Shown here: positions 40,128 through 48,931 of the stretch, in pieces
Position numbering within the stretch: the first letter of the stretch is position 1
How the letters are laid out: each line of letters starts with the position of its first letter
From: an uncultured Clostridium sp.
Lineage (GTDB): Bacteria > Bacillota > Clostridia > Lachnospirales > Lachnospiraceae
Length of the DNA stretch: 49,166 nucleotides
Assembly: GCA_937885015.1 (NCBI GenBank)
Contig: CALAAS010000046.1
Coordinates: 1 to 49,166 of the forward strand
Reading direction: 5' to 3'
Made by a program: the position numbers and the translations under genes
The notes under the pieces: generated by a model
The model's database searches: none
Told to the model about the DNA's origin: nothing
The model's input: only the letters and a program-made list of their open reading frames with translations

Positions 40128-41296
40128 GAAACCCTTTATCAAACACGATTGTACAGATTCCGCCGTCTGGAATCCGAAAGTTTTTTGACATTGTCAGCGA
40201 AATGAAGGACGCGATCTCTTTGGGAGTAGGCGAGCCGGATTTTGATACACCGTGGCATGTCCGCGAGGAAGGCATTTATTCTCTGGAAAAGGGAAGAACT
40301 TTTTACACCTCCAACGCCGGACTGAAAGAACTGAAGATAGAAATCTGCCGGTATTTGAAGAGACGTCAGAATCTGGAGTATGACTTTAATAAAGAAGTGA
40401 TGGTAACGGTAGGAGGCAGTGAGGCCATAGACATTGCGCTGCGGGCCATGCTGGATCCAGGGGATGAAGTGCTGATTCCTCAGCCCAGCTACGTTTCCTA
40501 TGTGCCCTGTACCGTTTTGGCCGGAGGTACGCCGGTTATCATTGAGCTGGAGGAAAAGGATGAGTTCCGTCTGACCCGGGAAAAGCTGCTGGAGAAGATT
40601 ACGCCAAAAACCAAGGTGCTGATTTTGCCATTTCCAAACAATCCGACCGGGGCTGTCATGGAGCGGAAGGATCTGGAGGCGATTGCTCAGGTTATTGAAG
40701 AGAAAGATATTTTCGTCATCAGTGACGAGATTTATTCGGAGCTGACCTATAAAGGAAAACATGTATCCATTGCTGAGATACCGGGAATGAAGGAGCGGAC
40801 CGTATTGATTAACGGTTTTTCCAAAGCCTATGCCATGACCGGGTGGCGTTTGGGATATGCGGCTGCTCCGGAGATTATTTTAAAGCAGATGCTGAAAATT
40901 CATCAGTTTGCCATCATGTGTGCGCCTACTACCAGCCAGTATGCGGCGGTGGAGGCTTTGAGAAACGGTGATGAGGATATCGCACGCATGAAAAAAGCCT
41001 ATGATGAGCGCAGGCGGTATCTGCTGCGGGCATTTCACAGTCTGGGAATGGACTGCTTTGAACCTTATGGGGCATTTTATATGTTCCCTTGTATCAAGCG
41101 GTTTGGGATGACTTCGGATGAGTTTGCCACCCGTCTTTTACAGGAAGAGAAGATTGCAATTGTACCAGGCACTGCTTTTGGAGATTGCGGAGAGGGTTAT
41201 CTGCGTGTATCCTATGCCTATTCTCTGGAGGATCTCAAAAAAGCCGTGGAGAGGATCCGACGGTTTGTGGATCGTCTGGATGGGAGGACATCATGA
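40124..41296 (+). CDS. class I/II PLP-dependent aminotransferase
   Basis: This 390-residue fold-type I aminotransferase of the PatA/AspC group has 'ISLGVGEPDFDTPWHVREEG', 'PNNPTGAV', 'SDEIYSELTY', the PLP lysine in NGFSKAYAMTGWRLGYA and the substrate-binding Arg near 'EGYLRVSYAYSLEDL'. It uses an aromatic, aspartate or alanine donor; specificity is not readable. It starts at a GTG overlapping the Lrp stop and ends overlapping trmL. Confidence 0.94.
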   Translation: MRNPLSNTIVQIPPSGIRKFFDIVSEMKDAISLGVGEPDFDTPWHVREEGIYSLEKGRTFYTSNAGLKELKIEICRYLKRRQNLEYDFNKEVMVTVGGSEAIDIALRAMLDPGDEVLIPQPSYVSYVPCTVLAGGTPVIIELEEKDEFRLTREKLLEKITPKTKVLILPFPNNPTGAVMERKDLEAIAQVIEEKDIFVISDEIYSELTYKGKHVSIAEIPGMKERTVLINGFSKAYAMTGWRLGYAAAPEIILKQMLKIHQFAIMCAPTTSQYAAVEALRNGDEDIARMKKAYDERRRYLLRAFHSLGMDCFEPYGAFYMFPCIKRFGMTSDEFATRLLQEEKIAIVPGTAFGDCGEGYLRVSYAYSLEDLKKAVERIRRFVDRLDGRTS

Positions 41297-41790
41297 TAAA
41301 TATTGTTCTGTATGAGCCGGAGATGCCGATGAATACAGGGAATATCGGAAGGAGCTGCGTGGCTACCAACACGCGGCTCCATCTGATTGAGCCGCTGGGA
41401 TTTAAGCTGAATGACAAGATGCTCAAACGGGCGGGACTGGATTACTGGCCGCACCTGGATGTGACCGTGTACAGTGATTTTCGCGATTTTTTAGAGAGGA
41501 ATCCAGAGGCTAGGCCATATCTGGCGACAACAAAAACGACTCGTATTTACACGGATGTAAGCTACGAGCCGGATTGTTATATTATGTTTGGACCGGAGAG
41601 CCGCGGAATTCCTGAGGAAATTCTGGTGGAGAATCCGGAACGATGTGTGCGGATTCCCATGTGGGGAGAGACACGTTCCCTGAATCTGTCCAACTCAGTG
41701 GCTGTTATTTTGTATGAGGCTCTTCGTCAGAATGGATTTGAGAAGATGAACACAGAGGGACATCTGCACCGGTTAGAGTGGAAGGAGTAA
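41293..41790 (+). CDS. trmL: tRNA (cytidine(34)-2'-O)-methyltransferase
   Basis: This 165-residue SPOUT methyltransferase has 'VLYEPEMPMNTGNIGRSC', 'FGPESRGIPEEIL' and the knot segment 'RIPMWGETRSLNLSNSVAVILYEALRQNGF', all diagnostic of TrmL. It 2'-O-methylates the wobble base of tRNA-Leu. ATG 41293 overlaps the aminotransferase stop by 4 bases, and GGGAGG lies upstream. It is convergent with the NifX-like gene, one base apart. Confidence 0.96.
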   Translation: MINIVLYEPEMPMNTGNIGRSCVATNTRLHLIEPLGFKLNDKMLKRAGLDYWPHLDVTVYSDFRDFLERNPEARPYLATTKTTRIYTDVSYEPDCYIMFGPESRGIPEEILVENPERCVRIPMWGETRSLNLSNSVAVILYEALRQNGFEKMNTEGHLHRLEWKE

Positions 41791-41791
41791 G

Positions 41792-42238
41792 TCAGCCGCC
41801 CCAATGACCACAGGCGCTGATGTTTCCATCGCATTCCGGCGGTTCGGTCCCGCTGTCTGGGGTTGGCTGATCGATGGTGTGGTTCAGACTGCAGGCGGAA
41901 GCGCAGGAGGCACAGGAGCTGGACCGGTCAAAATGAAGCATGCCGCCTAGAAAATCCTGAATCCTGGAATCTGCGTCACCTTCTGCTCCTCCCAGCAGCT
42001 GGATGCTGGTCTGTTGGAGGGCGATGACAGCCGGAATTGGAATTGCCCTGCAAAGCAGAGCAGCGATATTTTGTTCATGAAGGAAGTCCATGAGGGCAGC
42101 GGTGTTATTGCCGAAGTCGGTGGAGATAATCTGGGAGGATAGAATCTCATCGTCCATTACATCATAAATTTTAAATTCTTTTGCATGGCCCAGGTGTGGA
42201 CACACCTGGCCATTTTCATAGGGAACTGCGATTTTCAT
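41792..42238 (-). CDS. NifX/NafY-like dinitrogenase iron-molybdenum cofactor domain protein
   Basis: This 148-residue protein has a NifB/NifX-type domain in the first ~100 residues (MKIAVPYENGQVCPHLGHAKEFKIYDVMDDEI..., 'AALLCRAIPIPAVIALQQTSIQLLGGAEGDADSRIQDFLGG'). The tail is rich in cysteine (SCASCASACSL, then ECDG and ACGHWGG), giving candidate metal ligands. Such proteins in non-diazotrophs probably carry Fe-S or Mo-Fe-S units. No nif gene is here. AAGGAGG lies 11 bases before the ATG. The leader contains the hairpin described at 42282-42373. Confidence 0.85.
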   Translation of the reverse strand: MKIAVPYENGQVCPHLGHAKEFKIYDVMDDEILSSQIISTDFGNNTAALMDFLHEQNIAALLCRAIPIPAVIALQQTSIQLLGGAEGDADSRIQDFLGGMLHFDRSSSCASCASACSLNHTIDQPTPDSGTEPPECDGNISACGHWGG

Positions 42239-42281
42239 AAGGCGTGATACCTCCTTTTTATACTTTGCTATTTAACAACTT

Positions 42282-42373
42282 TTCAGGGAACTCCGATGTG
42301 AAAACTGGTGCAGAAAGCTGTTTACAAGCAAGCTTGACACATCTTTTTGCACCAGTTTTCCCGCCGCCCTGAA
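42282..42373 (-). ncRNA. strong hairpin leader of the NifX-like gene
   Basis: On the minus strand an outer stem TTCAGGG (42367-42373) / CCCTGAA (42282-42288) encloses a 13-bp perfect stem (42348-42360 with 42300-42312; arm GAAAACTGGTGCA). Its 35-base loop can form AAGCT/AGCTT. It starts about 7 bases after the expected transcription start. No recognised riboswitch class. The lack of a T-run suggests translational or stability control. Confidence 0.55.
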
Positions 42374-42386
42374 TAGTTATATTATT

Positions 42387-42414
42387 ATTATAAAGGATGG
42401 GAGTTAGGTGTCAA
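42387..42414 (-). promoter_or_regulatory. promoter of the NifX-like gene
   Basis: On the minus strand consensus TTGACA (42409-42414) and TATAAT (42387-42392) with a 16-base spacer. Confidence 0.75.
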
Positions 42415-42529
42415 TAGGGACGGGGAAACCTGTTTCGGAAAATCGGAACCTGTTAGGATTGACAGGGGGCGTAAAATGAAAGATAATAAGGAAAGATGAA
42501 ACACTGGGGAAACGAGGAGGATACAGATC

Positions 42530-43588
42530 ATGCAGGATAAATATATGGCTTATGTGGGTTCCTATTCCTACAATGGGCGGGCAAAGGGAATCACAGTATA
42601 TGATGTGGATGTGGAACATGGAAATTTTAAATATCGATGCGAAGAAAGCGTGGATAATGCGTCGTATCTGACGAAATCTCATGACGGGCGAACGCTGTAT
42701 TCCATTGCCGATGAGGGCATTGTATCCTTCCGTATTATGGAAAACGGGGCACTGGCGCGTCTGAACAGCGCGAATATTAAAGGAATGCGTGGAAATCATA
42801 TTTCTACGGATGCCGAAGATAAGTATATTTTTGTGTCGGGATATCACGACGGCAAGGAGACGGTGCTGCGCCTGAATCCCGATGGATCCGTGGGAGAGAT
42901 TACGGATGGTGTATATCATAAGGGACTGGGAAGTGTGGCGGAGAGAACATTTCGGCCTCATGTGAGTTGTGCGCGTCGTACACCGGATGGAAAATATGTT
43001 CTGGTGGCGGATCTCGGAATTGATCAGGTTAAGATTTATCGCTTTGATGGTGAAAAGGGTTTTCTGACTCTGGTGGATGCGATTCGCTGCGATCTGGAGT
43101 CGGGGCCACGAAAATTCCTGTTCAGCAAAGATGGAAGATTTCTGTATTTGATGTACGAAGTAAAGAATGTGATTGACGTGTATACCTATGAAGAAGGAGA
43201 TCGTGTTCCGGTAATTGAAAAAATTCAGACAATTCCTTCTACAGCCCCGGAGCGTATGAGCCAGATGACGGCGGCCTGCGCGATCCGCATGGCACAGGAC
43301 GGAAGGCATTTATTCTGTAGCAATGCTGGGGATAATTCGGTCAGCGTTTATGACAGAGATCCGGACACAGGACTTTTGAAATTGCTTTGTTGTTTGCCCA
43401 TCAGTGGTGACTACCCTAAAGATGTGGCGATTTTTCCGGATTCCAGACACCTGGCATCCATTAACCATGCTAGCAACAGCATTTCATTTTTCAATATTGA
43501 CTATGAAAAAGGCCTGCTGACCATGTGTAACCGCAGTATTTCCATCAATGAACCCAACTGCTGTGTAATCACGAAGGTACCGGGCTGA
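42530..43588 (+). CDS. lactonase family beta-propeller protein (6-phosphogluconolactonase-like)
   Basis: This 352-residue protein is built of seven propeller blades with repeated 'DGRTLYSI', 'DGKYVLVADLGIDQVKIYRFD', 'DGRHLFCSNAGDNSVSVYDRDPDTGLL' and 'DSRHLASINHASNSISFF' units. This is the lactonase (YkgB/Pgl) family, which hydrolyses 6-phosphogluconolactone or related lactones. No signal peptide is seen, so it is cytosolic. GAGGAG lies upstream of the ATG. It is divergent from the NifX-like gene. No pentose phosphate gene is adjacent. Confidence 0.9.
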   Translation: MQDKYMAYVGSYSYNGRAKGITVYDVDVEHGNFKYRCEESVDNASYLTKSHDGRTLYSIADEGIVSFRIMENGALARLNSANIKGMRGNHISTDAEDKYIFVSGYHDGKETVLRLNPDGSVGEITDGVYHKGLGSVAERTFRPHVSCARRTPDGKYVLVADLGIDQVKIYRFDGEKGFLTLVDAIRCDLESGPRKFLFSKDGRFLYLMYEVKNVIDVYTYEEGDRVPVIEKIQTIPSTAPERMSQMTAACAIRMAQDGRHLFCSNAGDNSVSVYDRDPDTGLLKLLCCLPISGDYPKDVAIFPDSRHLASINHASNSISFFNIDYEKGLLTMCNRSISINEPNCCVITKVPG

Positions 43589-43685
43589 TCCGGAGAGAGA
43601 AGGTGGGGAGACAGAACTTTGTCGATCTAAAAATGAAGTGGGAAAGAACGGGCAGAATAGAACAGGCAAAATAAAAGGAGACAAG

Positions 43686-44780
43686 ATGGCGGGTTCAACA
43701 TACGGAACAATACTTACAATGACCACCTGGGGGGAATCGCACGGAAAGGGAGTCGGAGTTGTGGTAGACGGCTGCCCGGCGGGATTATCCCTGCAGGAAG
43801 AAGACATTCAGAAATATCTGGATCGCCGAAAACCCGGACAGAGCCGTTTTACTACAAAACGGAGCGAGAGTGATACGGTGGAGATTCTATCTGGGGTGTT
43901 TGAGGGAAAAACAACGGGAACCCCCATTTCTCTTCTGGTAAGAAATCAGGATCAGCACTCCAGGGATTACAGTGAGATTGCTGGATATTACCGGCCGGGC
44001 CATGCAGATTATACGTTTGATCAGAAATATGGATTTCGGGATTACCGGGGCGGGGGGCGCTCTTCCGGCCGCGAGACCATCGGCCGTGTTGCGGCCGGGG
44101 CAGTTGCAGCCAGGATTTTGGAGGCGCTTCAGGTGCAGGTGCAGGCCTATACCAGAGCGATTGGCCCGGTAACGGTAAAACCAGAGCGGTTTGATCTGGC
44201 GGAATGTGAGAAGAATCGGCTTTATATGCCGGATGCAGTGGGAGTCCGGGAGGCCGAGACATACCTGGAAGAAATGATGGCCAAAAAGGATTCAGCGGGA
44301 GGCATTGTGGAATGTCGGATACAGGGCCTTCCTGCTGGAATTGGAGAGCCGGTGTTTGATAAGCTGAGCGCAAATTTGGCAAAAGCCATATGTTCTATCG
44401 GAGCAGTAAAAGGGTTTGAGATAGGAGACGGTTTCGAGGCAGCCAGGCACTCCGGCTCTGAGAATAACGATACTTTCGTAAAAGGCGGAAAAGCAACCAA
44501 CCATGCGGGAGGTATTCTGGGAGGAATCAGTGATGGGACGGATGTGATCTTCCGTGCCGCATTCAAACCAACGCCGTCCATTGCGGCACTTCAGAAAACG
44601 GTTACCCGGGATGGAGAGGAGATAGAGATATCAATAAAAGGACGTCACGATCCGATTATTGTACCACGGGCTGTGGTGGTAGTGGAGGCCATGGCGGCGT
44701 TTACTGTTGCGGATCTGATGCTGTCTGGGATGACTTCGCGGATGGAGTGGATTCAGGCGTTTTATCAGATGAATCGCTAA
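43686..44780 (+). CDS. aroC: chorismate synthase
   Basis: This 364-residue protein has TWGESHGKGVGVVVDGCPAG, 'GGGRSSGRETIGRVAAGAVA' and 'GGKATNHAGGILGGISDGTDVIFRAAFKPTPSI', the three AroC signatures. It converts EPSP to chorismate with reduced FMN in aromatic amino acid synthesis. ATG 43686 has AAAAGGAGACAAG upstream; the frame 48 bases longer has no such signal. Other aro genes are absent from the window. Confidence 0.97.
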   Translation: MAGSTYGTILTMTTWGESHGKGVGVVVDGCPAGLSLQEEDIQKYLDRRKPGQSRFTTKRSESDTVEILSGVFEGKTTGTPISLLVRNQDQHSRDYSEIAGYYRPGHADYTFDQKYGFRDYRGGGRSSGRETIGRVAAGAVAARILEALQVQVQAYTRAIGPVTVKPERFDLAECEKNRLYMPDAVGVREAETYLEEMMAKKDSAGGIVECRIQGLPAGIGEPVFDKLSANLAKAICSIGAVKGFEIGDGFEAARHSGSENNDTFVKGGKATNHAGGILGGISDGTDVIFRAAFKPTPSIAALQKTVTRDGEEIEISIKGRHDPIIVPRAVVVVEAMAAFTVADLMLSGMTSRMEWIQAFYQMNR

Positions 44781-44865
44781 AACAGATGAACTGATAAAGT
44801 GGTGAAACGGTCGAGAGTAGTCTGATGTATCGGTGAAACGGATAAAATAAACAGGGAAAAGAAAG

Positions 44866-44908
44866 AAGGCTGCGGCGGGATACAGAAAGTGTGCGCTGCG
44901 GCCTTTTG
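44866..44908 (+). terminator. terminator of aroC
   Basis: AAGGCTGCGGC pairs with GCTGCGGCCTT (two G-U pairs), followed by TT and a weak tract. Confidence 0.7.
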
Positions 44909-44952
44909 ATAGTTGGAATATGAAGCTTGGTGTGATAAGAGAGGAGACAGGT

Positions 44953-45543
44953 ATGAGTGCAGATGGAATTTCCAGAGAGAAAGAAACAGAAAATCAGTTA
45001 CGGAAAATAAAAAATCAGGTCAGGCAGGCGGTCAGGGAACTTATGGAGGCGGCTGCTATGAAACCGAAGCAGATTCTGGTGGTTGGATGTTCTTCCAGTG
45101 AGATCGGGGCACATCAGATTGGCTCTTATTCCAGCGCAGAAATTGGTCAGGCTGTATTTGAGGCTGTTTATGAGGAAACGGAAAAAGCGGGAGTTTATCT
45201 GGCAGCCCAGTGCTGTGAACATCTGAATCGTGCTTTGATCCTGGAGGAGGAGGCAGCGCTGCGGTATGGACTGGAAATGGTTAATGTGATTCCGCAGCTG
45301 AAGGCAGGCGGTTCTTTTGCTGCAGCGGTTTTTGCAGGATTGAAGGTACCGGTGGCGGTGGAGCGGATTCAGGCGCATGCAGGACTGGATATCGGGGACA
45401 CGCTGATTGGAATGCACCTTCGTCCGGTAGCAGTGCCTGTTCGTCTGTCCGTGCGGGAGATCGGAGGAGCTCATGTGACCAGCGCCCGTACCCGCCTGAA
45501 ATATATCGGAGGCGAGAGGGCGGTATATCGAAAGGAGCAGTGA
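44953..45543 (+). CDS. TIGR01440 (DUF436) family protein
   Basis: This 196-residue protein matches the conserved Firmicute family TIGR01440: 'ILVVGCSSSEIGAHQIGSYSSAEIGQAVFEAVYEETEKAGVYLAAQCCEHLNRALILEEE' and 'AHAGLDIGDTLIGMHLRPVAVPVR'. The family's function is unknown to me. I use ATG 44953, with GAGGAGACAGG upstream, rather than ATG 44920. It lies 59 bases before the rRNA methyltransferase gene. Confidence 0.9.
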   Translation: MSADGISREKETENQLRKIKNQVRQAVRELMEAAAMKPKQILVVGCSSSEIGAHQIGSYSSAEIGQAVFEAVYEETEKAGVYLAAQCCEHLNRALILEEEAALRYGLEMVNVIPQLKAGGSFAAAVFAGLKVPVAVERIQAHAGLDIGDTLIGMHLRPVAVPVRLSVREIGGAHVTSARTRLKYIGGERAVYRKEQ

Positions 45544-45602
45544 ATCAATAAAGGGATTCGAGGCTGGCTGCCATAGACATATCGAAAAAACAGGAGAAAC
45601 GT

Positions 45603-47345
45603 ATGGATATCAGAAAAAATGAAGAGTTTGAATTGAATATTGTAGATATGAGCGACGCGGGAGAGGGAATTGGGAAACAGGATGGTTACATCTGGTTTGT
45701 GAAGGATGCGGTAATTGGCGACCGGATCCGTGCCCGTGCCATGAAAATGAAGAGAAATTACGGGTTTGCCCGTTTGGTGGAGGTTTTAGAGCCGTCTGCC
45801 GGACGGGTTGTACCGCGATGCCCGGTTGCCAGACAGTGCGGCGGCTGTCAGCTGCAAATGATGGATTATCAGGAGCAACTGCGCATGAAAGAGCGAAAAG
45901 TATATAATAATCTGCGGCGGATCGGGGGCCTTACCGGTCTTTGTCTGCCGGAGGAGGGAGCGAACCTTTCTGGGACTGCGGACGGCGCCGATGCAGCGGA
46001 TCGGATTTTGATGGAGCCAATTATGGGGATGGAGGATCCTTGGCGGTATCGCAATAAGGCGCAGTTTCCTTTCGGCCGTGGCCGGGACGGACAGATCGCG
46101 GCTGGTTTCTATGCTGGCCGAACGCACTGTATTATTGAAACAGAAGACTGTCTTTTGGGGGTAGAAGAAAACAGAAGAATTTTACAAATTATAAAAAAAT
46201 TTATGGAAAAGTATGGCTTGGAACCTTATGATGAAGAGCGACACAGGGGATTGGTTCGCCATGCTCTGATTCGAAAGGGGTTTGCTACTGGCGAGCTGAT
46301 GGTTTGCCTGGTTATTAACGGAAAAAAGCTGCCCCAGGGAGAAAAGCTGGTGCAGGAGCTTTTGGAAATTTCGGGGATGACAAGTATTTCATATAACATA
46401 AATGAAGAAAAAACCAATGTGATTCTTGGGAATACAGTGGTAGAGTTGTATGGCCCCGGTTATATCCGGGATGAAATTGGCGGTATTTCCTATCAGATTT
46501 CTCCGCTTTCTTTTTATCAGGTTAATCCAAGACAGACAGAGCGGCTTTACAGAACTGCCCTGGAGTATGCGGATCTTACTGGAAATGAAACGGTCTGGGA
46601 CCTTTATTGCGGTATTGGAACTATTTCGTTGTTTTTGGCGCAGCGTGCCAGGAAAGTTTATGGTGTGGAGATTGTACCGCAGGCGATTGAGGATGCCAGA
46701 AGAAATGCCAGCTTGAATCAGATTGAAAATGCAGAGTTTTTTGTTGGGAAAGCGGAGGAGGTGCTGCCAGAGCAGTATGCGGAACACCAGATTTATGCGG
46801 ACGTAATTGTGGTAGATCCGCCCAGAAAGGGCTGTGACGCTCAATGTCTGGATACGATTGTGAAAATGCAGCCAGAGCGGGTGGTCTATGTCAGCTGCGA
46901 TTCTGCCACTTTGGCCCGGGATGTGAAATATCTGGGAGAGCGTGGATATGTGGTGAAACGGGTTCGGTGCTGCGATATGTTTGGGCATAGTGGGCATGTG
47001 GAGACGGTTGTAATGCTTTCCCACAAAAAAACTGACAGCGTAATCAATGTAAAAGTCGAGTTTGGCGAGGGTGAGGGCAAAGTACCGCTTGATAATATTG
47101 CTAAAAGAGCAGAAGCGTATAAGCCAAAAGAGAGAGTTACCTACAAAATGATAAAGGAGTACATAGAAGCGAAATATGGCTTCAAGGTACATACCGCATA
47201 TATTGCGGAGGTAAAAAGGGCTTTAGGCTTGCCGATGTATGATGCTCCTAATGCGGTAGAAGAACTGAAACATCCGAGGAAACATCCGACGGCAGAGAAA
47301 GTGGAAGCGATAAAGGACGCTTTGAAGCATTTTGAGGTGATTTAA
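45603..47345 (+). CDS. rlmD: RumA-type 23S rRNA (uracil-5-)-methyltransferase with foreign C-terminal tail
   Basis: This 580-residue protein has an N-terminal TRAM domain and a [4Fe-4S] motif region (RCPVARQCGGCQLQMMDY). The SAM-binding domain (VWDLYCGIGTISLFLAQ), 'VVDPPRKGCD' and the nucleophile Cys in VYVSCDSATLARD follow. The normal end of RumA/RlmCD is near residue 472 (HSGHVETVVMLSHK). The remaining ~105 residues (KKTDSVINVKVEFGEGEGKVPL... to HFEVI) form an extra helical domain with 'KERVTYKMIKEYIEAKYGFKVHTAYIAEVKRALGLPMYDAPNAVEELK'. I interpret this tail as supplied by the mobile element integrated at the gene's 3' end. The catalytic part looks intact. Confidence 0.9.
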   Translation: MDIRKNEEFELNIVDMSDAGEGIGKQDGYIWFVKDAVIGDRIRARAMKMKRNYGFARLVEVLEPSAGRVVPRCPVARQCGGCQLQMMDYQEQLRMKERKVYNNLRRIGGLTGLCLPEEGANLSGTADGADAADRILMEPIMGMEDPWRYRNKAQFPFGRGRDGQIAAGFYAGRTHCIIETEDCLLGVEENRRILQIIKKFMEKYGLEPYDEERHRGLVRHALIRKGFATGELMVCLVINGKKLPQGEKLVQELLEISGMTSISYNINEEKTNVILGNTVVELYGPGYIRDEIGGISYQISPLSFYQVNPRQTERLYRTALEYADLTGNETVWDLYCGIGTISLFLAQRARKVYGVEIVPQAIEDARRNASLNQIENAEFFVGKAEEVLPEQYAEHQIYADVIVVDPPRKGCDAQCLDTIVKMQPERVVYVSCDSATLARDVKYLGERGYVVKRVRCCDMFGHSGHVETVVMLSHKKTDSVINVKVEFGEGEGKVPLDNIAKRAEAYKPKERVTYKMIKEYIEAKYGFKVHTAYIAEVKRALGLPMYDAPNAVEELKHPRKHPTAEKVEAIKDALKHFEVI

Positions 47346-47350
47346 TAGTC

Positions 47351-47391
47351 ATAAGCGTATCATTAGAAATAGTGGTACGCTTATTTTTTTA
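47351..47391 (+). terminator. terminator after the methyltransferase gene
   Basis: ATAAGCGTATCATT (47351-47364) pairs with AGTGGTACGCTTAT (47371-47384) (two G-U pairs), followed by seven T residues. Confidence 0.85.
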
Positions 47392-47405
47392 CCCTTATTG
47401 CACAT

Positions 47406-47435
47406 TTGAGTACCCTGACCGTTCTTCTATATAAT
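47406..47435 (+). promoter_or_regulatory. putative promoter of the element genes
   Basis: TTGAGT (47406-47411), 18 bases, TATAAT (47430-47435), 17 bases before the ribosome binding site of the first small gene. Confidence 0.5.
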
Positions 47436-47461
47436 GAAGGTAAGAAACGGAGGTGCTGATG

Positions 47462-47638
47462 ATGAGAGAAACAAAATACCACGCATATCTGGATAGTGAG
47501 GAAAGAACAATTCTTTTACATAGCCTTGTGGAATTGAAAAATCAACTTATTCAGCAAGGCAGATATACAGACTGTGTTGACGAGCTGATTGTTAAAGTCA
47601 TAAACGCCCCTGTGAAGAAACTAAAAGTATTGGTGTAG
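47462..47638 (+). CDS. small element-encoded protein, unknown function
   Basis: This 58-residue protein (MRETKYHAYLDSEERTILLH...) is helical and charged, with no recognised domain. I choose the third of three clustered in-frame starts (GTG 47453, ATG 47459, ATG 47462), because AACGGAGG is best spaced from it. It lies 9 bases before the next gene. Small proteins of this kind are frequent next to parA in clostridial ICEs; that is general knowledge, not a match. Confidence 0.65.
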   Translation: MRETKYHAYLDSEERTILLHSLVELKNQLIQQGRYTDCVDELIVKVINAPVKKLKVLV

Positions 47639-47647
47639 GAGGTTGTG

Positions 47648-47983
47648 ATGTATGACAAAGATTTTGCCGAGCTTGTGAAAATTGCAGCGGAGAAATTAAA
47701 AGAAGATACCGTTTATAAAATGCTCATACACAGCGAGGATTATCAAAAAGAAAGCGATGAAAGGGATAAGGCGGAACGAAACTATGAACAACTTGATTTG
47801 ACAATGGAACAGAGAAAGGTCTGTGATATTTTTTTAGATTACAGAGATAGGCAGAGCTTGGAATACTCTGATTATTCCTATTTGGCAGGCTTATATGATG
47901 CGTTCCGTATCATGGCGGTCATTTTCCCCGACAGGTGGGATATGGAGCAGATACAGAAAGCCTTATCTTTAATTGAAAACTGA
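47648..47983 (+). CDS. element-encoded helical protein (DUF6809-like)
   Basis: This 111-residue acidic, all-helical protein (YDKDFAELVKIAAEKLKEDTVYKML..., 'SDYSYLAGLYDAFRIMAVIFPDRWDMEQIQKAL') resembles short uncharacterised proteins of clostridial mobile elements, possibly DUF6809. Function is unknown. GGAGGTT precedes ATG 47648, which follows the preceding stop by 9 bases. Confidence 0.65.
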   Translation: MYDKDFAELVKIAAEKLKEDTVYKMLIHSEDYQKESDERDKAERNYEQLDLTMEQRKVCDIFLDYRDRQSLEYSDYSYLAGLYDAFRIMAVIFPDRWDMEQIQKALSLIEN

Positions 47984-48001
47984 ATATGGAAATAGATACA
48001 T

Positions 48002-48077
48002 AGCCGATTGGTGTAACAGCCAGTCGGCTTTCTTGCGTTCAGAGCGAAGTACATAGCCGCCTTTGACAAAGCGGCTA
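48002..48077 (+). terminator. two adjacent hairpins between the small element genes and parA
   Basis: AGCCGATTGG/CCAGTCGGCT (48002-48029, one T-G pair, followed by TTCTT), then TAGCCGC/GCGGCTA (48054-48077). The first resembles a terminator. The second lies just before the parA ribosome binding site. Confidence 0.5.
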
Positions 48078-48103
48078 AATAAATGCGAAAGGAGGACGCT
48101 ATT

Positions 48104-48931
48104 ATGTCAAATTGCAAAGTGATCGCTCTGACCAATCAGAAAGGCGGTGTGGGTAAGACCACCACAGCCGTCAATCTGGGCGTGTGTTTATCGAAGCAGG
48201 GGAAGAAAGTCCTGCTTGTGGATGCAGACGCACAGGCGAATCTTACAATGTCGCTTGGCTATCCACGACCAGATGATTTGCCCATATCCCTTGCGACGAT
48301 TATGCAGGACATCATCGACGATAACCCCTTTGATGTTCAAAAAGGCATCCTGCATCACAGCGAGGGTGTTGATCTGTTACCCTCAAATATTGAGTTATCA
48401 GGTCTGGAAGTAAGACTTATCAATGCAATCAGCCGTGAGAGTGTTCTGACGACCTGTATTAACGAGGTCAAAAAGAATTACGACTATGTGCTTATTGATT
48501 GTATGCCGAGCTTGGGTATGCTGACAATCAACGCATTGGCGGCGGCTGACAGCGTGGTTATCCCGACACAGCCGCATTATCTTTCTGCAAAAGGTCTGGA
48601 GTTATTGCTTCGCTCTGTGTCAAAAGTCAGGCGGCAGATCAATCCCCATCTTCGGATTGACGGTATCTTAATGACAATGGTAATGCCACGCACGAACATT
48701 TCTAAGGAAGTGACTGCATTGGTAAGGAGTGCATACGGTCAGAATATCAAAGTTTTTGATGCTCAGATACCACATTCTATCCGTGCAGTAGAAGCTACCG
48801 CAGAGGGAAAGAGCATTTTCGCCTACGACAAAGGCGGTAAGGTTGCCGCAGCTTATGAGCAGTTTGGAAAGGAGGTGGCACATATTGGCGAGAAGCAGAA
48901 AAAGCAGCATCGAGCTGACTGCATACGATGA
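48104..48931 (+). CDS. parA: ParA/Soj family partition ATPase
   Basis: This 275-residue ATPase has an intact deviant Walker A (NQKGGVGKTTTAVNLG near residue 10), 'LLVDADAQANLT', Walker B 'YDYVLIDCMPSLGMLTINAL' and 'TQPHYLSAKGLELLLR'. It drives segregation or maintenance of the mobile element with ParB. GAAAGGAGGA precedes ATG 48104. The 3' end overlaps the parB remnant by 47 bases. Confidence 0.94.
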   Translation: MSNCKVIALTNQKGGVGKTTTAVNLGVCLSKQGKKVLLVDADAQANLTMSLGYPRPDDLPISLATIMQDIIDDNPFDVQKGILHHSEGVDLLPSNIELSGLEVRLINAISRESVLTTCINEVKKNYDYVLIDCMPSLGMLTINALAAADSVVIPTQPHYLSAKGLELLLRSVSKVRRQINPHLRIDGILMTMVMPRTNISKEVTALVRSAYGQNIKVFDAQIPHSIRAVEATAEGKSIFAYDKGGKVAAAYEQFGKEVAHIGEKQKKQHRADCIR

